A stretch of DNA of 6,857 nucleotides from Bacillota bacterium (GCA_023395575.1 JAEWZA010000103.1:1-6857), one strand, 5' to 3'; shown: positions 1 through 5,809, numbered from the stretch's first letter. Program-made: numbers and translations. Notes: generated by a model not told the origin, from the letters alone.

Positions 1-210
1 GATTAATTTTGACAGTGCTGAAGGCTTTATCGACAAGATAGATTCTCCGTACCCAAGAAAATAGGATGCTATAAATTCCTCCTCATCTTGGTTATAAAAC
101 CCACGAATAAAATAGTGTCCATTCTCCGTTTCCAAACGCATAGAGGGATAATGCTCTTTTTGAAAGAGGTCTACCCCCTTGGGGCTCACCTCAACATCAA
201 AATCAGAATC
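1..210 (-). pseudogene. WYL-domain transcriptional regulator, C-terminal fragment (N-terminal part missing, runs off left edge)
   Basis: Read on the minus strand, positions 210 to 1 stay open in one frame. The text is typical of the C-terminal (WCX) part of YafY/YobV-like WYL regulators: F-D-V-E-V-S-P-K-G, then H-Y-P-S-M-R-L-E, Y-F-I-R-G-F-Y-N, E-F-I-A-S-Y-F-L-G-Y-G, ending in I-K-P-S-A-L. Intact members are about 300 aa, with an N-terminal HTH, a WYL domain and this tail. Here an in-frame TGA at 211-213 lies directly upstream and no HTH or WYL core is seen before it, so only about 70 residues remain. I infer a decayed regulator truncated by a rearrangement near 211. It faces away from the SDR gene, as a divergent regulator would. 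The family call is by eye. The C-terminus lies outside the window, so the state of the far end is unknown. Confidence 0.65.
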
Positions 211-271
211 TCAGAAATTAAATAAATATAGTTCTTGGAGTTTCCGAGTGGGTATATATAATTCTAAAGGG

Positions 272-985
272 GTGAGAAGTATAAATAATAAAAATGTATT
301 AGTTACTGGAGCAGATAAAGGGCTTGGTCTAGCTCTAACAGAAAAATACCTAGTTGAAGGGTGTAAAGTATTTGCTTGCTTATATCAAGAACCATCCACA
401 ACAATCATGAACCTTAAAGAAATTTACACCAAACAGCTAATTTTCACAAGAATGGATGTGGCAAGTGATCAATCGGTTGAAATAGCAAAACAAGAGTTAA
501 AAGATGAAACTATTGATATACTAATTAACAATGCGGGAGTTCACTTTGAAAATTCATATTTGCCACTTGAACAAGTTGATTTTAGTGTAGCACTACAAAC
601 TTTAAATATAAACTCATTAGGACCTTTACGAGTGATTAAAGCTTTCCTACCAAATGTTGAAAAAGGCACTACTAAAGTCATTGCAAATATTTCTTCAGAG
701 GCTGGTAGTATTTCAGATAATTTTAGGGATAGGGAATTTGATTATTGCATGTCAAAAACAGCTATTAATATGGCTAGTGTTATTTTACAGAAATACGTAA
801 AACCTAAAGGAATAAAAGTACTAGCCATTCATCCTGGCTGGATGACGACGGATATGGGAGGACAAAATGCAGATATTGATGCGACAATAGCAGCAGAGTC
901 CATTATGAGATTAATAGACAAATATAAAAAAGATATAGACGGCCCGCTATATATGGATTACGAAGGTAATAAGTTAAATTGGTAA
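272..985 (+). CDS. Short-chain dehydrogenase/reductase (SDR) family oxidoreductase
   Basis: This is a classical SDR, an NAD(P)-dependent Rossmann-fold enzyme acting on a carbonyl or alcohol substrate that cannot be predicted. The cofactor loop T-G-A-D-K-G-L-G follows strand N-V-L-V near the N-terminus. N-N-A-G follows I-D-I-L-I, a Ser-containing N-I-S-S-E segment comes next, and the catalytic Y-C-M-S-K supplies Tyr and Lys. After it I-H-P-G-W-M-T-T-D-M-G-G is the usual post-catalytic loop. At about 235 aa it has family length and appears intact; it is nearest to C-factor/sniffer-like SDRs. The start is uncertain. The frame is open back to a TTG at 179, but that part lies over the WYL remnant. 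GTG 272 is the canonical start nearest the Rossmann strand, though an AAAGGGG abuts it. GTG 248 has a GGAG at 237-240. ATA 281 is best placed behind AGGGGTG (269-275). A weak TATAAT lies at 257-262. Confidence 0.9.
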   Translation: MRSINNKNVLVTGADKGLGLALTEKYLVEGCKVFACLYQEPSTTIMNLKEIYTKQLIFTRMDVASDQSVEIAKQELKDETIDILINNAGVHFENSYLPLEQVDFSVALQTLNINSLGPLRVIKAFLPNVEKGTTKVIANISSEAGSISDNFRDREFDYCMSKTAINMASVILQKYVKPKGIKVLAIHPGWMTTDMGGQNADIDATIAAESIMRLIDKYKKDIDGPLYMDYEGNKLNW

Positions 986-1031
986 TTGTCTTTAAAGCTA
1001 AAAAGTAAATAGGTATTTGGAGATTGTTCCT

Positions 1032-1248
1032 ATGGAAAATAAATATATAGATGATAGCAAAATAGTACAAATTAAGATGCAGAAAATAATTAGATGGAAA
1101 AATTAAGTATTTAAAAGAATTTGTTCGGTCTGGCTCTACAAATACATTTATAATTACATACGATCAAAAATTTAAAGATAAATATAATAAAATTGTAGAA
1201 GTTATAAGTAAAAATTTTATTGTACCAGAAATTGCTACATCACGCTAA
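1032..1248 (+). pseudogene. Small unrecognised gene, apparently frameshifted
   Basis: An ATG at 1032 preceded by GGAG (1019-1022, 9-nt spacing) opens a 24-codon reading frame that begins M-E-N-K-Y-I-D-D-S-K and stops at 1104-1106. A second frame, open from 1090 to a TAA at 1246-1248, continues with protein-like text: Y-L-K-E-F-V-R-S-G-S, then F-I-I-T-Y-D-Q-K-F, ending P-E-I-A-T-S-R. Joining the frames near 1096-1104 would give one Lys-rich protein of about 70 aa. The two frames abut, the ribosome binding site is good, and the second part has no start of its own. This suggests one small gene broken by a single-base indel, or a sequencing error. I do not recognise the family. No membrane segment or signal peptide is seen. 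Chance ORFs in AT-rich DNA remain an alternative. Confidence 0.35.
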
Positions 1249-1277
1249 ATACAAACATAATATTTATTTTGCATACG

Positions 1278-1306
1278 TTGCAATATAAGCCATTGAAAGG
1301 TATAAT
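1278..1306 (+). promoter_or_regulatory. Putative sigma-A promoter for the NHLP peptide/DUF917 unit
   Basis: A -35-like TTGCAA (1278-1283) is followed after 17 nt by a perfect TATAAT (1301-1306), about 40 nt upstream of the NHLP peptide start. A second TATAAT at 1314-1319 has a TTGAAA (1293-1298) 15 nt upstream, so initiation could use either. Overlapping the -35 is a short dyad, TTGCA (1269-1273) and TGCAA (1279-1283), a possible operator. Assignment is by consensus only. Confidence 0.5.
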
Positions 1307-1346
1307 TGGTAGATATAATCCACTTGTTAAAAGGAGTGACTTTAAA

Positions 1347-1592
1347 ATGCACAAATATGAAAATAAGAACAAAAATGAAAAATATCAAGAAATTATTGAA
1401 AAAGCATGGAAAGACGAGAATTTCAAGCAGGAACTCATCAAAAATGCAAATGAGGCTTTGAAGAGTGTGGGTGTAGATATTCCCGAAGGTGTTAAAGTAA
1501 AGGCAGTTGAGGAAACCGATACTCTAGTATATCTTGTAATACCACAAAAGCCAGAGTTATCTGAGGACGATGAAAAAGTCGGTGTATGGTAG
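1347..1592 (+). CDS. NHLP-type (nitrile hydratase leader-like) RiPP precursor or scaffold peptide, without an evident core
   Basis: The 81-aa peptide matches the nitrile-hydratase-alpha-like leader family used by RiPP systems. Residues 14-40 carry the I-I-E-K-A-W-K-D-E-N-F-K-Q-E-L helix and N-A-N-E-A-L-K. Residues 42-49 are G-V-D-I-P-E-G-V, 50-65 the V-K-A-V-E-E and L-V-Y-L-V-I-P strands, and 67-72 Q-K-P-E-L-S. Such leaders normally end in a Gly-Gly-like cleavage site followed by a core. Here the chain ends S-E-D-D-E-K-V-G-V-W, with no Gly-Gly and essentially no core. Start ATG 1347 is chosen because AAGGAG lies at 1331-1336; the frame is open back to TTG 1269, over the promoter. It may be a scaffold to which residues are added enzymatically, a truncated precursor, or a stand-alone leader-like protein. 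DUF917 follows after 69 nt. No modifying enzyme or exporter of the NHLM type is in the window. Confidence 0.85.
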   Translation: MHKYENKNKNEKYQEIIEKAWKDENFKQELIKNANEALKSVGVDIPEGVKVKAVEETDTLVYLVIPQKPELSEDDEKVGVW

Positions 1593-1661
1593 TTTCTTAA
1601 AGGAACATTTTTATAACATTAGGCGCAGTTTCTCTATTCTATGTACATATCGGAGGTTTTA

Positions 1662-2807
1662 ATGGGAGAAGACGGAAAATACTTTGATAAGCAGGACATG
1701 TATGATATTTTGGAAGGTTCACTGCTTTTAGGCTGTGGAGGTGGTGGAGATAGAGGCTTCAGCAAGTTTCTACTAGAACAATGCATCCTTACAATGGCAT
1801 CTTATGTTGAATATATTGAACCTAAAGATATTGAACTTGAATACTCAGCAGTATTTGGACTAATGGGATTTCCGAAACAATCACATGAAATGTTATTACA
1901 AAGCTACAACTTTATAGATTGTTTAAAAAATGGAATTAAAAATGCATATGAAGCAATGAAAGAAGCGGTAGGCACATCTGAGGTATGTCCAATATCTATT
2001 GAAACCGGCTCTTTCAGCATTTTGACATCTATCTTGCTTTCTTTGTGCTGTGGAGTTCCGTTGGTTGATGGTGACTATGCAGGACGTTCTTATCCCATGT
2101 TGGACATGAGTACTATTGCAGCTGCAGGAGTAGACCCTTCACCTTTGGTGATTTCATCAGCTTGCTCTGATTTGCAAATCAGGGTATCAAACGATGGAAA
2201 TGTAGAAGACATTGAATCACTATGCAGAAATATTATTTGTAACAATGCCTTTATAGTTTCAGCAGGCCCAAATGAGCAGGCATTCGGTGGAATTGTCTCG
2301 TTATTCCCGGCACAAACCGATACGCTTGGGGATACTATAATAGCTAATACAATCACGAATTGCAGAGATATAGGTCGTACACTTAGAGAAAATAGTACAG
2401 ACCCTGTTGAGGCCATTATTAATAAATATAATGGGTACAAGATTTTTCAAGGCAGGATTACAAAAATTGAACAAGGTATAATATCCGGATATTGCAGAGG
2501 AATTGTAACCATTGAAAATGAAGTGGATACAGTATATGTTGAGTTTTTGAATGAAAATTTCCTTGTTTGGGTAAAAAATAAAGGCGTTATTGCAATGGCG
2601 CCAGATTTGATTTGCTATATTGATCAATCGGGAAAACCATTTAGTAATAATGATATAAAGGTAAATCAGGATATCAATATAATCGGGTTTAAAGCAAATC
2701 CAAAGCTTCTTGAATCAAGTGTTTTAAAAAGGTACGAAAATGCTATTGAAAAGTATTTTGGGTACTTTGGAGGCTATACACCCATTGATAAATTATTTCA
2801 AATATAA
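1662..2807 (+). CDS. DUF917 family protein (S-methyl thiohydantoin desulfurase-like)
   Basis: The 381-aa product has DUF917 hallmarks. A glycine-rich G-C-G-G-G-G-D lies at residues 24-30 after L-E-G-S-L-L-L. E-T-G-S-F-S lies at 114-119. V-D-G-D-Y-A-G-R-S-Y-P lies at 135-145, followed by L-D-M-S and A-A-G-V-D-P-S-P-L-V-I. A C-terminal beta-rich domain follows. Length is about that of family members (350-380 aa), so the gene looks intact. DUF917 proteins are soluble, often annotated as hydantoinase-associated; the thiohydantoin desulfurase name comes from one studied branch and need not apply. ATG 1662 is chosen over ATG 1641 because GGAGG (1652-1656) sits 5 nt upstream of it and inside the longer version. 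It lies 69 nt after the NHLP peptide in the same direction with no terminator seen, so I infer co-transcription. A role in maturing that peptide is possible but not shown. Confidence 0.88.
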   Translation: MGEDGKYFDKQDMYDILEGSLLLGCGGGGDRGFSKFLLEQCILTMASYVEYIEPKDIELEYSAVFGLMGFPKQSHEMLLQSYNFIDCLKNGIKNAYEAMKEAVGTSEVCPISIETGSFSILTSILLSLCCGVPLVDGDYAGRSYPMLDMSTIAAAGVDPSPLVISSACSDLQIRVSNDGNVEDIESLCRNIICNNAFIVSAGPNEQAFGGIVSLFPAQTDTLGDTIIANTITNCRDIGRTLRENSTDPVEAIINKYNGYKIFQGRITKIEQGIISGYCRGIVTIENEVDTVYVEFLNENFLVWVKNKGVIAMAPDLICYIDQSGKPFSNNDIKVNQDINIIGFKANPKLLESSVLKRYENAIEKYFGYFGGYTPIDKLFQI

Positions 2808-2821
2808 CGAGGAAAGAAAAT

Positions 2822-2907
2822 GTCCCCCCACTTCTATAAGTGGCGGATACAGCTTTGGTATTCAGGCGGTGAGAATATCTCCCGCCTCGTTGAAACGCCT
2901 AGATTCA
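2822..2907 (+). mobile_element. Possible IS200/IS605-type right-end (TnpB omega-RNA-like) remnant
   Basis: This island is visibly richer in G+C than its flanks and folds into consecutive hairpins. CCACTT (2828-2833) pairs with AAGTGG (2838-2843) over a CTAT loop. GGCGG-T-GAGA (2865-2874) pairs with TCTC-CCGCC (2878-2886) with a one-base bulge. It ends near TTCAA (2904-2908). Tandem hairpins just before a TCAA-like cleavage site are typical of the 3' end of IS200/IS605 elements, where the tnpB guide RNA scaffold lies. No tnpA or tnpB ORF is present, so it would be a solo relic or a small non-autonomous element. A structured 3' UTR of the DUF917 gene is the main alternative. The identification rests on general resemblance. 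Confidence 0.3.
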
Positions 2908-2938
2908 AAATAAAATTTTTCTACAATCGATAAATTTC

Positions 2939-2970
2939 ATTTTGGATATAGGCGTTATTAAATCCAAAAT
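2939..2970. terminator. Inverted repeat in the convergent gap, terminator candidate
   Basis: ATTTTGGAT (2939-2947) and ATCCAAAAT (2962-2970) form a perfect 9-bp stem with a 14-nt loop, 5 nt past the stop of the leftward cyclase-like gene. There is no clear T-run after the stem on the minus strand, only AT-rich sequence, so intrinsic termination is weakly supported. The loop contains TAGGCGTT (2949-2956), which can alternatively pair with AACGCCTA (2894-2901) at the end of the hairpin island. Confidence 0.35.
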
Positions 2971-2975
2971 AACAT

Positions 2976-3872
2976 TTATAAAAACTTTGATAGTACCCTT
3001 ATCACGCTAGATGTAGTAATAGTTCCCATGTGGTCGGTATAGTATTCCCCCTGTGGAGAAATCCAGGGTTTTGGACATGCAGGGTCAGTAACTCGGAGTG
3101 ATGGACTCCCATTCCAAGCACCTGAGTTTTCTTGCATATCAAATAAACTTTGAAAAGCTTTATCATAAGGATAGGTGTTTTGTTTCAAAATATTAAGTAC
3201 TCCTAATGCCCACGCAAAATCAAAGCAAGAATGTATATTGATTTTTATATTTTGAGCAATCAAGAATATGGGAGCATCAAGTCTATCATAAAGCTCCAGC
3301 ATATAATAGGTTCCATATAGGTTGTTACGCCACCAGTAAGTAGGCCATGAGCCATCATGTAAGCGAATACTGTCACAATAGTTTAGTAGTTCAGGTTTTA
3401 TTGACTGCAGCCTGTCATTTTCTAAAGCAAGACTAGCGGCTGCAGTTACATCTGGATGGGGCTTGCCCCAATTTGATTTGTTACAGTATGTGCTGAATCC
3501 ACCATTATGATTATAATGCTGCATTAGGCACTCTTCATCCTCTGAACGCACCTCAATGTTCAAATCACGAAAAAGGCGGATTACATGAGCTGTAGTATCT
3601 GCATCAACACCTGTATTCCTATTATATCCCCAGCCGGCTTTATAAGTTTGGAATTCTTTTAAAAATTGGACTGCATGGCAGGCAGACGATATACCTTTTT
3701 CATTATTTGTCATTCTGGATGCATAAAGCATACCTAATGCTGTATAAGCTGTAACCCACTGATCAGATGTACCCACAGGTAAACAATAATCAGTCCATGA
3801 GCCATCACTATTTTGAATATCAATTAAATAATCTATTGCACGTTCGATCATATGTTCGATTAAACCCAACAT
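2976..3872 (-). CDS. Terpene cyclase / prenyltransferase-repeat (alpha-alpha barrel) protein with DxDT motif
   Basis: The 298-aa protein has QW-like repeats of squalene-hopene-cyclase and prenyltransferase-beta alpha/alpha barrels: Q-N-S-D-G-S-W (20-26), A-G-W-G-Y (79-83), H-N-G-G-F (122-126), H-D-G-S-W-P-T-Y-W-W (172-181) and Q-E-N-S-G-A-W (247-253). D-A-D-T-T-A (90-95) aligns with the class II D-x-D-D-T-A motif. It keeps the central Asp, the general acid in squalene-hopene cyclase, with Thr replacing the fourth residue. Class II cyclases usually have two barrels and over 500 aa; this has one, so it may act alone on a small prenyl substrate, need a partner, or be a binding protein. I see no protein-prenyltransferase zinc-site pattern I would rely on, no signal peptide and no membrane segment. 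It starts 5 nt after the upstream prenyltransferase-like gene, with AAAGGTAG over that stop but far (about 14 nt) from the ATG. Co-transcription and possibly translational coupling are likely. Confidence 0.8.
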   Translation of the reverse strand: MLGLIEHMIERAIDYLIDIQNSDGSWTDYCLPVGTSDQWVTAYTALGMLYASRMTNNEKGISSACHAVQFLKEFQTYKAGWGYNRNTGVDADTTAHVIRLFRDLNIEVRSEDEECLMQHYNHNGGFSTYCNKSNWGKPHPDVTAAASLALENDRLQSIKPELLNYCDSIRLHDGSWPTYWWRNNLYGTYYMLELYDRLDAPIFLIAQNIKINIHSCFDFAWALGVLNILKQNTYPYDKAFQSLFDMQENSGAWNGSPSLRVTDPACPKPWISPQGEYYTDHMGTITTSSVIRVLSKFL

Positions 3873-3877
3873 GATAT

Positions 3878-4903
3878 TTAGTCTCTACCTTTCAAATAAA
3901 TATTTAGGCGAGGTTCTCCTTTATAATTAACTCCAATTCCTATAAAAGAAATTGCAAGGTTATATTCGTTCATTAATGAATTAATTGGTACATACTGCAA
4001 GCCTAACGCTTGGCTACAATTATAAATAGCTTCTTCTGCTTCTTTTTGTTTAAATAATAAATGATTTTCTGAGATGTCTAATTTCATGTCAATAATTCTA
4101 CCATTCTCAGGATGTATACCTATATTATAAAAAATGCTTTCATGAGATAAACCAATGTCTCTGAGGAGTATTTGAAAGCATTTTGACGTACCTAGTAAAG
4201 ACACTTGCGGAAATAAGTTCCCTAAAAAGCCTTCTGGAAAAATCTTTAGAGCCTTTATGTATAATTTTAATTTGCTTTTTGTCATGTCATAGCCTTCAAT
4301 ACCTACACTGGAAAGCCAGCTATAAGGTCGGAAAGCTTCAACCACCTTGATTGCAGCTGTGTTTCTTAATTTTTCAGAAAACCATTCGATGGCTTTGTCC
4401 CATGACGGATCTATTTCATTTCCTGATGTATCTATGTACATAGCTATACCTTTTTCACTAACAGAAGCAGCAAGCCAAAAAACTCCATAAGTGAAATTTT
4501 TAATTTCAATTTCATCTTTTGGTCCGAAGATAGAAAGCATATCTTCAATCATAGTCTTTAATCCACTTGCGTTTGATCTGAAAACGGTCTTCCATAATAC
4601 GTTTTTTGCGCGACCATATCTGTTGAAATAATTTGGATCATCACTTGCAGGATCGGCAATAAATCTGCATTTGTGAGCCTCCTTACTCAATGTTATGCAT
4701 AATTGCAAAGGTGCCTGGTCTGCATTTAAACCTGAACATCCTTGCTTATTATCATGTAAAACATTAGGCAGATCGAGAAGTTCTGCTACTAAAGCTTCAA
4801 CCTCTTCAAGCGATATATTATCTACATGTGCATAAGCTTGTGTAAGCTGCATTGCACGTTTTAAACGGACTGAAAACTCATCTTGATAAGCTTCGATTTG
4901 CAT
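3878..4903 (-). CDS. ABBA-fold (aromatic/indole) prenyltransferase-like protein
   Basis: The 341-aa protein is not recognised from one motif, but has the rhythm of ABBA prenyltransferases: five paired beta strands separated by helices. Pairs are P-L-Q-L-C-I-T-L with C-R-F-I-A-D-P (65-85), V-F-W-L-A-A-S-V with I-A-M-Y-I-D-T (141-159), S-S-V-G-I-E-G with K-L-K-L-Y-I-K (198-217), I-F-Y-N-I-G-I with I-D-M-K-L-D-I (257-277), and F-I-G-I-G-V-N with R-L-N-I-Y-L-K (320-338). Second strands ending in basic-x-Y, as in K-L-Y or R-L-N-I-Y, recall residues binding prenyl diphosphate in this fold. These soluble enzymes move a dimethylallyl or longer prenyl group onto aromatic rings, including Trp and Tyr in peptides. 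ATG 4903 has AGAGG 8 nt upstream. The gene lies between a Gly-rich gene (129-nt gap) and the cyclase-like gene (5-nt gap), so a prenyl or terpenoid pathway is a fair inference. Remote homology only; structure prediction would decide it. Confidence 0.55.
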   Translation of the reverse strand: MQIEAYQDEFSVRLKRAMQLTQAYAHVDNISLEEVEALVAELLDLPNVLHDNKQGCSGLNADQAPLQLCITLSKEAHKCRFIADPASDDPNYFNRYGRAKNVLWKTVFRSNASGLKTMIEDMLSIFGPKDEIEIKNFTYGVFWLAASVSEKGIAMYIDTSGNEIDPSWDKAIEWFSEKLRNTAAIKVVEAFRPYSWLSSVGIEGYDMTKSKLKLYIKALKIFPEGFLGNLFPQVSLLGTSKCFQILLRDIGLSHESIFYNIGIHPENGRIIDMKLDISENHLLFKQKEAEEAIYNCSQALGLQYVPINSLMNEYNLAISFIGIGVNYKGEPRLNIYLKGRD

Positions 4904-4994
4904 GGCAATACCTCTCTGTTTTCAACTTTTAGAAACAAAATCAGGGATAAACTTTCATTGTTTAGTAGTTGCTTACCCCCGATAAATTTACCTT

Positions 4995-5010
4995 AACTCA
5001 TACTTGAGTT
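4995..5010. repeat. Short inverted repeat between Gly-rich and prenyltransferase-like genes
   Basis: AACTCA (4995-5000) and TGAGTT (5005-5010) form a 6-bp stem with a 4-nt loop, about 23 nt past the stop of the Gly-rich gene on the minus strand. No T-run follows, so read-through into the prenyltransferase-like gene is expected. It may be a weak attenuator or chance. No other feature is seen in the 129-nt gap except a ribosome binding site. Confidence 0.25.
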
Positions 5011-5032
5011 TGGCTTTTTGCTCATTGATTTT

Positions 5033-5698
5033 TCATGATGGTGGAGGCCATATAAATGACCATTTTCCTTCTTTTCCAGGGTTGCCTGGTTTTCCATTGT
5101 TTCCAGGATTACCGTTCTGCCCTTGTTTTCCACCATTTTTACCGCCTATACCGCCGTTTCCTCCAACTCCTCCTATTCCACCGACTCCACCATCGGCAGC
5201 CTTTGTTGATATGACAAAATTCTTTTGCATATTTACAGGGGTATAGATAGTTAAAGAAGGTCCATCACCGCCAGAGCCACCATCGCCTCCATTACCGCCA
5301 GCTCCACCAACTCCTCCATTACCACCTTTATCGGTATCTCTTGAAGGTGTAGTAGAAATGCTATTACCATCTCCTCCGTTGCCACCGTTACCGCCGGCTC
5401 CACCATTTCCGCCATTTCCGCCATTTCCGCCGCAAATGTGTATACTAACAAGGCCCTCAAGTTGTGCGGCATATATAGTTGCATCAGCAGCACTAGCTCC
5501 ATTACCTCCTAAAGCACCATTTATGCCTGCGCCTCCGGTGCCACCATCAGTTGCTGGTATAGGAGTTGCTTTACCTCTCCAATCTTTTTGTTCGCTATAA
5601 TCAGTACCATTTGAGCCATTAACACCTGTAGAACCACTTTGCCCATTGTTACCATTAACAGCAGTATATGTAATGATAGGATCATTGATATTATCCAT
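5033..5698 (-). CDS. Glycine-rich GGx/collagen-like repeat protein (paralogue 1)
   Basis: The 221-aa protein is dominated by glycine triplets and matches no family I can name. Residues 16-33 are G-x-y triplets, and K-D-W-R-G (38-42) precedes a Pro stretch. A-D-A-T-I-Y-A-A (71-78) with L-V-S-I (83-86) is one beta-like module, followed by GGN-type triplets (90-111, 125-146). A second module, L-T-I-Y-T-P to F-V-I-S (149-164), precedes more GGx (170-190). Collagen-like G-x-y triplets (193-212) lead to the C-terminus W-S-F-I-W-P-P-P-S. GGx runs can form polyglycine-II bundles, so a structural or adhesive role is possible. There is no signal peptide, sortase motif or membrane segment. AGGA (6-nt spacing) precedes ATG 5698. 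It has its own 5' region after a terminator and probably leads the transcript into the prenyltransferase-like and cyclase-like genes. Resemblance to PE_PGRS proteins is compositional only. Confidence 0.85.
   Translation of the reverse strand: MDNINDPIITYTAVNGNNGQSGSTGVNGSNGTDYSEQKDWRGKATPIPATDGGTGGAGINGALGGNGASAADATIYAAQLEGLVSIHICGGNGGNGGNGGAGGNGGNGGDGNSISTTPSRDTDKGGNGGVGGAGGNGGDGGSGGDGPSLTIYTPVNMQKNFVISTKAADGGVGGIGGVGGNGGIGGKNGGKQGQNGNPGNNGKPGNPGKEGKWSFIWPPPS
5403..5429. repeat. Perfect 9-bp tandem repeat inside Gly-rich gene
   Basis: CCATTTCCG occurs three times in tandem (5403-5411, 5412-5420, 5421-5429) and encodes Gly-Gly-Asn units on the minus strand. The unit is a multiple of three, so slippage would change the length of the GGN run without breaking the frame. 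Confidence 0.85.
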
Positions 5699-5718
5699 GC
5701 TTATCCTGCCTTTCTTAA

Positions 5719-5752
5719 TAGCAGCATATCTATTTTTATAAATAGACTGCTA
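5719..5752 (-). promoter_or_regulatory. Stem-loop in the 5' leader of Gly-rich paralogue 1
   Basis: TAGCAG (5719-5724) pairs with CTGCTA (5747-5752), and TCTATTT (5729-5735) with AAATAGA (5740-5746). The result is a 13-bp stem with a four-base bulge and TTAT loop, about 20 nt upstream of the start codon. It could protect the mRNA 5' region or regulate expression. Being symmetric, it could also be a protein-binding site. Confidence 0.35.
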
Positions 5753-5781
5753 GAAAATATAAATTACCAATATACTAAAAA

Positions 5782-5809
5782 ATATTAGCAATAATAGAAG
5801 TAAACTCAA
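5782..5809 (-). promoter_or_regulatory. Weak candidate promoter for Gly-rich paralogue 1 transcript
   Basis: On the minus strand TTGAGT (5809-5804) lies 16 nt before TAATAT (5787-5782), each matching consensus at four of six positions. It sits between the terminator at 5843-5884 and the leader stem-loop, where a promoter is expected. The sequence match alone is weak. Confidence 0.25.

Noticed and set aside
179..271. N-terminal extension of the SDR from TTG 179
   Set aside because: It overlaps the WYL coding remnant on the other strand, has no suitable ribosome binding site, and adds residues the SDR family does not have.
1269..1346. N-terminal extension of the NHLP peptide from TTG 1269
   Set aside because: It spans the promoter-like elements and an AAGGAG site correctly placed for ATG 1347, after which the family pattern begins.
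2090..2627. Two minus-strand ORFs inside the DUF917 gene
   Set aside because: The plus-strand frame has clear family motifs throughout and a good ribosome binding site. The antisense ORFs show no recognisable domain.
2828..2886. Simple rho-independent terminator for DUF917
   Set aside because: Neither hairpin is followed by a T-run. The compact series of hairpins fits a structured RNA or element end better.
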